NCBI GenBank assembly: GCA_019425045.1 | Contig: JAHYYI010000003.1 | Coordinates: 69,704-133,703 of the forward strand | DNA: 64,000 nucleotides | Source: Collinsella sp. | Lineage (GTDB): Bacteria > Actinomycetota > Coriobacteriia > Coriobacteriales > Coriobacteriaceae | Direction: 5' to 3' | Shown here: piece after piece, positions 50,161 through 56,577 of the stretch | Layout: each line of letters opens with the position of its first letter | How positions within the stretch are numbered: the first letter of the stretch is position 1 | Notes under the pieces: model-generated | Told to the model about the DNA's origin: nothing | The model's input: only the letters and a program-made list of their open reading frames with translations | The model's database searches: none | Position numbers and translations under genes: made by a program

Positions 50161-52383
50161 ATGAATATGCTCAAAATCTCGAAGGCGATCTTTAGGTCGC
50201 TTCTCTCCTCCAGGTCGCTCTGTGTTGTCGTTGTTGCGTTGATGGTTCTTTGTGCTCTGCCCGTCTTCAGGAGCGCGGCTGGCATCGACGGACGGGTCGA
50301 ATACCTCGAGTCGGGAATAACCCGTGTTGAGCAGGAATTGTCAGCATCCTATGCGGATGCGCTTGTGAATGCGGGGGAGGACGGTGTCTATACCTCTTCA
50401 TCAAGCATGCCCGCGCTTCTGTACCCTCTTGCCGCGGGACGTCTTATCTTGGCACCGCTCTCTCCCCTACTTCCGTTTCTGCAGATATCGGATGGAGAGT
50501 ACACCTATTATGACGGATCGAAGGAGTACTTGCTATGGGTCGCAACGGCCGTTGCCGTCTCGTTCCTTGCCGCGCGTCTTAACAAACGTGAAAAGCTCAT
50601 CATCCAGGCACCGATGGGCGAGCTGGGTAGACTTGTTGCATCGAGCGTATGGGCGAGTGTTTTTGCAATGCTTGCCGTCCTCGCCATCAATCTTCCAGGG
50701 ATAATCGCCGCGCTTGTGAAGAATGGCCCGGGCTCGCCGTTCTATCCGATAGGCTACATTCAATATGCGACTCCGGTTATCAAACCGGCTTGGCTGGTGT
50801 TCGCGCAGACGGCCATCTTGCAATTCTTGGTGGCAGCGTTCATCTCGCTTGTCGTTCACCTTGCCGTGAAGATTGCCAATAACCCTACGCTTGGAATCGT
50901 GTTCGTATGTGCCCTGATGGGGGTGACGATGGTTCCCGGGTATTACGGAAGATCCATCGCTTTACGTGAGTTCGCCCTGTTGAATCCCCTTACGTATGCG
51001 AACACTGAGTTGACCGTCGGCGCCTATAGCCCGTACCCGACAACGCAGATAGTGAATCTGCCTGGACTTTGCTTCGAGCGTGGCGCGATTGCCCTCGTAT
51101 GCGCAATCGGGATCGAGGTGCTGGCAATTAGCCTGCTTTGCGTTGCTGGAAAGAGCGGCTGCGCGTGCCCGATATCCCCGATTTGTCTTGAGAGAGGTTC
51201 CTTCACTGCATCGAGAACGGCAACTCGTTCGAGCGCTTGTGCCTCCGCCGTTGCATACGTAAGAACGATGGGGAAACTGCTCCTGCGTTCTCCTACCCTC
51301 GCCGTATGCGCGATTGCAATGTCGACGACGATGCTGGCCCCGGCTCTGGTCGAGATGTTTCCTGACGCTGATAACGTTTCCGCTGTTCGGTATAGGGATG
51401 GGGAGCTCCGTTCAATAGATCGGTATCTAGAGCAGAACGCTGCGAATATGGACGTCGAGGGCAAAGCGGCCCTGGAAGACATGCGGGATGCTCTTTCGGG
51501 TTTCGTGTACGCGCCTATGCCTGCGGAGGGGTTTCGAAGCCTTGCGACGTACGAGCGCGCTCGAGGTGAGCTGGGCGCGGCAGATGCGACTCTCCTGCAA
51601 TCGATCGGAATCGAGCCGGAGACTCCTTCTCGTGCGGAGGCGCGCGCCCTTCTGCTTGAGTCGATCGCGAGCTTGCCGGACCCCAAGGTTTACGAGTTAA
51701 GTACGAAGATGCCCCCATTAATCCTCCTTTCGTATCTCCAGGCAGCGCTTCCCTCCTTATTTTTGCTGTTGCCCGTGGTTGTCACATCGCTCGCGTGCAC
51801 CCACCTGCAGTGTCGTTCCCTTCTGGTTCTCCAGATCCCCGCAACAGCGCATGTGCGTTTTCTGACGGCTGTTGCGCTGGCTCTCCTGCTTGGCTTGGTG
51901 CTGCTTTTGGTGTCGATGGTTCCCGCTGTCGTTGTGTCCGTGATTAAGAACGGTGCGGGTGGATCGGAGTATCCCGTCGCTCTCATTCGGGCGGGAGCTT
52001 CGACAACGTCCATGGTGGGGGAGGCGGTGTTGTGCAGTATTCCGTTGCTGGTCATGGCATACGGCGTGATTTCCGTCGTCGCTGCGTTGACAGCAGCGAT
52101 TAGCCGCAACCCCGTTGTCACCGGAATGGTTTGCGCGGTTCTCTTGGTGTTGGGTTCGTTGAGCGCTCATGTTGAAAGCGTGGGCATGGGCGTCGCGCTG
52201 CTGGCTCCATTCGCCTCGTTTGATCCCGCTTCCCAGGTGGGGACGATTGGGTTCCTTGGGCGAGGGACGAACGCGATGCCTTTTGGAGAGGTCGTCGGCG
52301 CATCGGGCGCTCTGCTGGTGGTCTTGGGCGCCGTATCTCCGTTGATGGTGCGCCTGAGTGTTCCAAAGATCGAAAGGGGATGA
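50161..52383 (+). CDS. ABC-2-like permease with two tandem membrane domains (module 1)
   Basis: A 740-residue protein. Two similar halves each have an N-terminal helix, an extracytoplasmic region and about five further helices. The halves share VKNGPGSPFYPI (about 186) and IKNGAGGSEYPV (about 594), and each has a long hydrophobic stretch after it. The protein is thus an internal duplication that could form a complete membrane part alone. ATG 50161 follows AAGGT; the frame extends upstream without signal. Its stop overlaps the ATPase gene. It resembles bacteriocin-associated transporters in layout, not in a recognised family. Confidence 0.75.
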   Translation: MNMLKISKAIFRSLLSSRSLCVVVVALMVLCALPVFRSAAGIDGRVEYLESGITRVEQELSASYADALVNAGEDGVYTSSSSMPALLYPLAAGRLILAPLSPLLPFLQISDGEYTYYDGSKEYLLWVATAVAVSFLAARLNKREKLIIQAPMGELGRLVASSVWASVFAMLAVLAINLPGIIAALVKNGPGSPFYPIGYIQYATPVIKPAWLVFAQTAILQFLVAAFISLVVHLAVKIANNPTLGIVFVCALMGVTMVPGYYGRSIALREFALLNPLTYANTELTVGAYSPYPTTQIVNLPGLCFERGAIALVCAIGIEVLAISLLCVAGKSGCACPISPICLERGSFTASRTATRSSACASAVAYVRTMGKLLLRSPTLAVCAIAMSTTMLAPALVEMFPDADNVSAVRYRDGELRSIDRYLEQNAANMDVEGKAALEDMRDALSGFVYAPMPAEGFRSLATYERARGELGAADATLLQSIGIEPETPSRAEARALLLESIASLPDPKVYELSTKMPPLILLSYLQAALPSLFLLLPVVVTSLACTHLQCRSLLVLQIPATAHVRFLTAVALALLLGLVLLLVSMVPAVVVSVIKNGAGGSEYPVALIRAGASTTSMVGEAVLCSIPLLVMAYGVISVVAALTAAISRNPVVTGMVCAVLLVLGSLSAHVESVGMGVALLAPFASFDPASQVGTIGFLGRGTNAMPFGEVVGASGALLVVLGAVSPLMVRLSVPKIERG

Positions 52384-52388
52384 TCTCG

Positions 52389-53129
52389 ATGATTGACCTT
52401 CAAACGCTGACGATCTCTTATGGAAAGAAGGTGCTCGTAGATTCGGTGAACGCTGAGTTTGCCCCGGGTACGGTCTACGGTCTCGTCGCTCCGAACGGGC
52501 ATGGAAAGACGACGTTGCTGCGTGCGATGGCAGGTTTGCCGGGTCCTCGCGTGGACGGGAGCATCGTTCTGGATGAGGTGCAGGGTACGGGTGCGAGAGA
52601 GGTCCGTTCTATGATCTTCTATGCACCTGGTGAGGGGACGCTGCTGTATCCCGGATTGCGTGCGGAAGATCACCTCAAGATGGTTTGCGATATGTGGCCG
52701 CATGCTCGCGATATCGAAGAGATAGTGGAACAAACGCAGATAGGCGAGTTCGCGAAGATGAGGATCCGCACTCTGAGCCAGGGCATGAAGCAGCAGCTTA
52801 CCCTGGCGATTGCGTATGCGACGGGCGCGCGGTACCTTCTATTAGATGAGCCCATGAACGCGCTCGACCCCAGCAGGGTGGACTTGCATTCCGAGATTCT
52901 CAGGAAGCTGGCCGATTCTGGTACGTGCATCATCATGTCATCCCACATCTTGGATTCGGTCGATAGGCTGTGCGATGAGATTCTGTTTTTGAAGGATGGG
53001 AGGCTCATTAGAAGCATTCCGCAAGATGATGCTGCGCCGAAGTCTCCTGGATCCCATTTCGCAAAGCCTGCCGGACGCGCCGAGGGTGCGCTAAGCACGT
53101 ATCGGCGACTCTACGAAAAGGGCGGGTAG
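52389..53129 (+). CDS. ABC transporter ATPase (module 1)
   Basis: A 246-residue nucleotide-binding subunit. Walker A is APNGHGKTT (34-42), the signature is LSQGMKQQL (LSxGxxQ type), Walker B is YLLLDEPMNALD, and the switch histidine is in IIMSSHILD. ATG 52389 is preferred to 52380 because AAAGGGG is then nine bases away. It would drive the duplicated permease encoded directly before. Confidence 0.92.
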   Translation: MIDLQTLTISYGKKVLVDSVNAEFAPGTVYGLVAPNGHGKTTLLRAMAGLPGPRVDGSIVLDEVQGTGAREVRSMIFYAPGEGTLLYPGLRAEDHLKMVCDMWPHARDIEEIVEQTQIGEFAKMRIRTLSQGMKQQLTLAIAYATGARYLLLDEPMNALDPSRVDLHSEILRKLADSGTCIIMSSHILDSVDRLCDEILFLKDGRLIRSIPQDDAAPKSPGSHFAKPAGRAEGALSTYRRLYEKGG

Positions 53130-53131
53130 AA

Positions 53132-53263
53132 ATGCAAGTTAAAAATCTATGTGGCCAATGTGATACCGTTGAACCCGCATATCGATACCGCTCAGCCATT
53201 CGCCTCGCCCCCGTCGCACGTATCTTCATCCGGTCTGTTACTTTTAATCTAACAATTCTTTGA
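53132..53263 (+). CDS. Doubtful 43-residue ORF
   Basis: ATG 53132 opens a short frame (MQVKNLCGQC...) with an AGGG about 10 bases upstream. There is no recognised sequence; the end (ARIFIRSVTFNLTIL) is hydrophobic. It could be a small peptide, a decayed gene, or non-coding DNA between the modules. Confidence 0.2.
   Translation: MQVKNLCGQCDTVEPAYRYRSAIRLAPVARIFIRSVTFNLTIL
53237..53254 (+). promoter_or_regulatory. AT-rich box before module 2
   Basis: GTTACTTTTAATCTAACA resembles GTTACTTTTTAACAG at the module 1 operator region (about 49,639). A shared regulator is possible. Confidence 0.3.
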
Positions 53264-53272
53264 GGAACGTAG

Positions 53273-55097
53273 GTGCTTCTAAATGTACTGTTGACTTCTT
53301 CTCAAACTAATCCTAAGAGACAGGGCCGTATGGATCTCTACGCTCGTTCTTGCCGCGGCCTTTTCCGTCCCCATTGCGTTCAATTCACCCATTTACGGCC
53401 CCTTCTTTATGAAGCAGGGCATGCAGAGCTTTGTCGACGCATTCAATACGCGCGCGCCCCAGGCCGGCGGCACAGACCTATCGCCAGAGCAGCAAAATGA
53501 CGCGGAGCTTGCAAGATACGCGAACGCCGCCCTTGCCGCTCAAACCGACGCCGCCTTTCTCGATTCTGCCGAGAGCTACTACGCGCTCATGGGCGAAGGC
53601 TTCCAATCCGGATCCATCGTGGGAGACCGAGAGACCAATGACGCGGAGCTCGCATATTGCCGTGCTCTGAGCAGTTCCGGCATCACGGATATCCCGGCCT
53701 CCGCAAGCGATCTGCCATTCCTTTCCTTCCTGCCTTACGCCATTGCCACGGCGCCGTCTTTCCTTCCCTTCATCCCCTTCCTTCTCTCGTCGATACTCCT
53801 GCTCGGGGCCACAAGGCCTGCGACCCTGGCGGCGAAGGCGCCCGTGCCCAAATTCCGGCGCCTTATCCAGATCGTGTTTTCGATAATCGCCGCGGGGACC
53901 GCGATGCTCCTCGCCGGCCTTGCACCCGGGGGCATTTACGCCTTGGCCCTAAACGGCTTCGGGCAAATTGGGTACCCGATCGCCTTCTTCCATGACGGCG
54001 CGCTTACCACCACGACTGCGGGAAACGTCTTCACAGCCCTGCTTATCGCGCTTCTTGCGGGCGGAACCTTGATATCCGTTTGTTCCGTCGTCCTATCGAC
54101 CGCAACGAGGCGCGTCCTCGCGGGCCCCCTTACCTCCGCGCTGCTTGTCGCGGCCCCGGCATTCCCGTTGCTGTCCGATTCGGCACTAGGGCATAATGCC
54201 GTGCTCGGGCTCCTGCCGCTGCCCGTATTCTCGCCTATCGAGGCAACGGGTTACGTAGGATGCTTCCCGACAGAATTCATTGGCTCCGGTTCAGGCAGCG
54301 CATCGATGCTTGCCGTGGCCCTGGCATACGTCGCGGTCTTTTTTGCGGTCGGCGCCGTTGCGACACGTTCGCCCAAACAGCCTGGACCCGCGGAAAAGCA
54401 CCATGGGCTCGAGCTTCTGGACGCGAGCGTGGGATACGGAAGCACGACGATACTTTCAATCGGGTCGCTTTTCCTGAGCCCGGGAACGGCGGCGGGCCTC
54501 GTTGCTCCCAACGGCTCGGGGAAAACCACCCTTCTTGAAGCGCTGTCGGGCCAATTTCCCACCCGCATCCGCTCGGGAAGCCTGGCGGCAGACGGAATCA
54601 GCCAACGTCGATCAGCCGAATTTGCAGAACTCGTCTACCTGAGCTCTTCGGGCGGCGCGGATCTCTATCCCACGCTATCGGCCATCGAGCACCTTGCTTT
54701 CGTTAGGGAGGCGTGGAAATCGGCCGCCGACATCGACTCGCTCTGCAGCTCCCTCGGAATCTCCCCATATCTCGACAAGCCGACCCGTAAACTCTCGACA
54801 GGAATGAAGCAGCAGGTAAAGCTTGCCATGGCGATAGCGACCGGTTGCCCGTACCTCATCCTCGATGAACCGCTGAACGGCCTCGATCCGGGAAAGCGGA
54901 AAACCTCCTGCGACGCGATGCGCAGCGAGGTGGCGCGGGGACGAAGCGTGCTCATTTCAAGCCATCTGCTCGACGACCTGGCAGACCTCACCAACTCGTT
55001 CTACTTCATCGAGGCCGGCACGCTCGTGGAAAAGATCAAGTCGTCCTCGCAGGCGCTCAAGCAGGAATACCTCGATACATACGAGGAAGGTGAATGA
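53273..55097 (+). pseudogene. Fused ABC membrane domain-ATPase (module 2) with probable 5' frameshift
   Basis: From ATG 53409 the frame gives 562 residues: about five helices with LNGFGQIGYPI (about 181), then an ATPase with APNGSGKTT, LSTGMKQQV, YLILDEPLNGLD and LISSHLLDD. The same frame reaches back to 53,292 and adds a helix (VWISTLVLAAAFSVPIAF) that a permease N-terminus needs, but it has no start there. GTG 53273, with GAGG upstream, begins a compatible N-terminus (MLLNVLLTSS...) in the frame one base off; skipping one base near 53,318 joins them. So it is a frameshifted gene, a sequencing error, or one using recoding. As a half transporter it would dimerise. Confidence 0.7.
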
Positions 55098-55098
55098 C

Positions 55099-55443
55099 AT
55101 GAAACTATTTGAACAGCTGAAGTCCAATGCGTCGCGCATGGCTGTCTACGTCATCCTCGTGGCAACGGCTTTATGCGGAATCGCGGCACCCGTCTATGCG
55201 CTCAACGGAGAGAAAGGCGATATCGAACCCCTGTACATGGCTTCGACGGTTAAAGACCGGTACAAAGCCTTCTCTGGAAACACGTTTTACGTAGCAGAGT
55301 ACGACACGACCTACCGTCAGCTTCGCTACAACAAGGGCTACGACTATCTAGGCGCAGAGGCAATCAGCTATACGTCGGGTTGGTACGGCTCAAACTATGG
55401 ACACATAACCCAGTTCAAGTTTAACTACCGTGTGTACAACTAA
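55099..55443 (+). CDS. Small secreted protein of module 2
   Basis: A 114-residue precursor. ATG 55099 follows GAGGAAGGTG, which lies inside the end of the transporter gene. The signal peptide (about 1-34, ending VYA) yields a mature protein of about 80 residues, very rich in tyrosine and without cysteine. It shares Y-x4-Y-x2-G-Y (YRQLRYNKGY) and F-x-F-x-Y-x2-Y with the module 1 protein, so the two cargo proteins are probably paralogues. No family is recognised. Confidence 0.72.
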   Translation: MKLFEQLKSNASRMAVYVILVATALCGIAAPVYALNGEKGDIEPLYMASTVKDRYKAFSGNTFYVAEYDTTYRQLRYNKGYDYLGAEAISYTSGWYGSNYGHITQFKFNYRVYN

Positions 55444-55461
55444 AGCAACCGGCTGGGACGA

Positions 55462-55492
55462 GGGGCGACGCAAAAGCGTCGCCCCCGTTTTT
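55462..55492 (+). terminator. Terminator of module 2
   Basis: GGGGCGACGC pairs exactly with GCGTCGCCCC around AAAA, followed by CGTTTTT. Confidence 0.92.
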
Positions 55493-55521
55493 AACCATGT
55501 CAACTGAACCTAGTTCAGTTT

Positions 55522-55585
55522 GGTTGATTTCCGATCTCAGCCGAACACATTGAGCGGAAAGGCCGTTCCCGCAGTCAGTCGAACG
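55522..55585. repeat. Dispersed 64-bp repeat, copy 2
   Basis: It differs from copy 1 at two of 64 positions. It is preceded by the palindrome AACTGAAC/GTTCAGTT and followed by the 12-bp perfect stem GTCCCCGGGGCC/GGCCCCGGGGAC (55585-55615). Confidence 0.92.
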
Positions 55586-55738
55586 TCCCCGGGGCCCTTC
55601 TCAGGCCCCGGGGACGGCATTTTCCCAGTTGAAGGAACGGTGGAGATGTGTTTCGATGGGTCAGATTCGTGTCGTTCCGAAAAGACCGTGAACCTTTTGT
55701 GGGACACGCGGCGCCGTGGTACCATAGCCGAGTTTGTT

Positions 55739-55803
55739 GTCTTGGTCGGAAACCAAGACGCCTTATGCGCTGATCGGTAACCAGCGCCTGACCAATAAGG
55801 AGT
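55739..55803 (+). ncRNA. Candidate L31 ribosomal-protein leader
   Basis: Two hairpins precede rpmE: GTCTTGGT/ACCAAGAC (55739-55759) and GCGCTG/CAGCGC (55767-55787), then the Shine-Dalgarno AAGGAG. Structured rpmE leaders, including one for Coriobacteria, are known in Rfam as I recall; I cannot test the match. It probably lets L31 repress its own synthesis. Confidence 0.5.
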
Positions 55804-55809
55804 CCTACC

Positions 55810-56235
55810 ATGAAGCAGGGTATCCATCCCCAGTATGTCGAGTGCACGGTGACGTGCTCCTGCGGCAACACCTTCAAGACGCACGCAACCGTGTCCGAGA
55901 TGAAGGTCGAGCTTTGCAACGAGTGCCACCCGTTCTACACCGGCCAGCAGAAGTTCGTCGACACCGGTGGACGCGTCCAGCGCTTCGCCGACAAGTTCGG
56001 TGGCGCCGCTGCCGCCCAGCTCAAGAAGGCTGAGGAGGCCAAGGCCGCCAAGGCCGCCAAGGCCGCTGAGGCCGAGGCCGCTCGCAAAGCCGCCGCTGAG
56101 GCCAAGGCTGCCGAGAAGGCTAAGCGTGCCGCTAAGTTTGCCGAGGAGGCTGCCAAGCAGGCCGCCGAGGCTCCTGCAGAGGCTCCCGTCGAGGAGGCCG
56201 CTGCCGAGGCCGAGACCACCGAGGCTGCTGAGTAA
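55810..56235 (+). CDS. rpmE: Ribosomal protein L31 with long Ala/Lys/Glu tail
   Basis: A 141-residue protein. The first about 70 residues are zinc-type L31 (CSCGNTFKT and CNECHPFYTGQQKFVDTGGRV). The remaining about 70 residues are a highly charged, alanine-rich helix-forming tail, twice the ordinary length of L31. The leader before it is structured. A strong terminator follows. Confidence 0.94.
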   Translation: MKQGIHPQYVECTVTCSCGNTFKTHATVSEMKVELCNECHPFYTGQQKFVDTGGRVQRFADKFGGAAAAQLKKAEEAKAAKAAKAAEAEAARKAAAEAKAAEKAKRAAKFAEEAAKQAAEAPAEAPVEEAAAEAETTEAAE

Positions 56236-56270
56236 ATAGCTCGCCGCGGAATCGCTCGCATTCATGGCAT

Positions 56271-56312
56271 AAGGGCCGCGCATCCGTTTGGGTGCGCGGC
56301 CCTTTTCTTTTT
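56271..56312 (+). terminator. Terminator of rpmE
   Basis: AAGGGCCGCGCA pairs with TGCGCGGCCCTT, followed by a T-rich tract. Confidence 0.92.
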
Positions 56313-56326
56313 ATTGGTTCAAAGCC

Positions 56327-56369
56327 AACCTGTCCCCATTGCACCAGATTGGTGCGAAGGGGACAGGTT
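56327..56369. repeat. Nested palindrome upstream of secA
   Basis: AACCTGTCCCC pairs exactly with GGGGACAGGTT, and inside it GCACCA pairs with TGGTGC. The motif AACCTGTCCCATT recurs about 100 bases later. Confidence 0.8.
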
Positions 56370-56577
56370 TGCTTGCACCAAATGGCAGAGAGGCGGCGTT
56401 TGGCCAGATAAAACCTGCCAAAATTAACCTGTCCCATTGTGGCAGGTTGGTCGTAGTTATTACGTGGCGGTCGAGGTCGACCGTATAGGCCGCGCCTTGT
56501 TTGGCTAAAGTACAATCATCTGTGTTTAACTCGCCCGCAGCTGCACGGCGTGGGCGATGGCCAAAAAGGAAAACCAC

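Larger units (their letters stand above)
56236..56577. other. Gap between rpmE and secA with terminator and nested hairpins
   Basis: No gene is present. It holds the rpmE terminator (56271-56312), a 43-nt nested palindrome (56327-56369), an AACCTGCCA/TGGCAGGTT repeat (56412-56448) and a TACAAT box (56511-56516) that may serve secA. Confidence 0.6.

Noticed and set aside
49729..55443. Assignment of the two small secreted proteins to the lactococcin 972 family
   Set aside because: The gene layout is similar, but the characteristic Gly/Trp/Ser/His-rich pattern of that family is not clearly present; the shared Y-x4-Y-x2-G-Y pattern is different.
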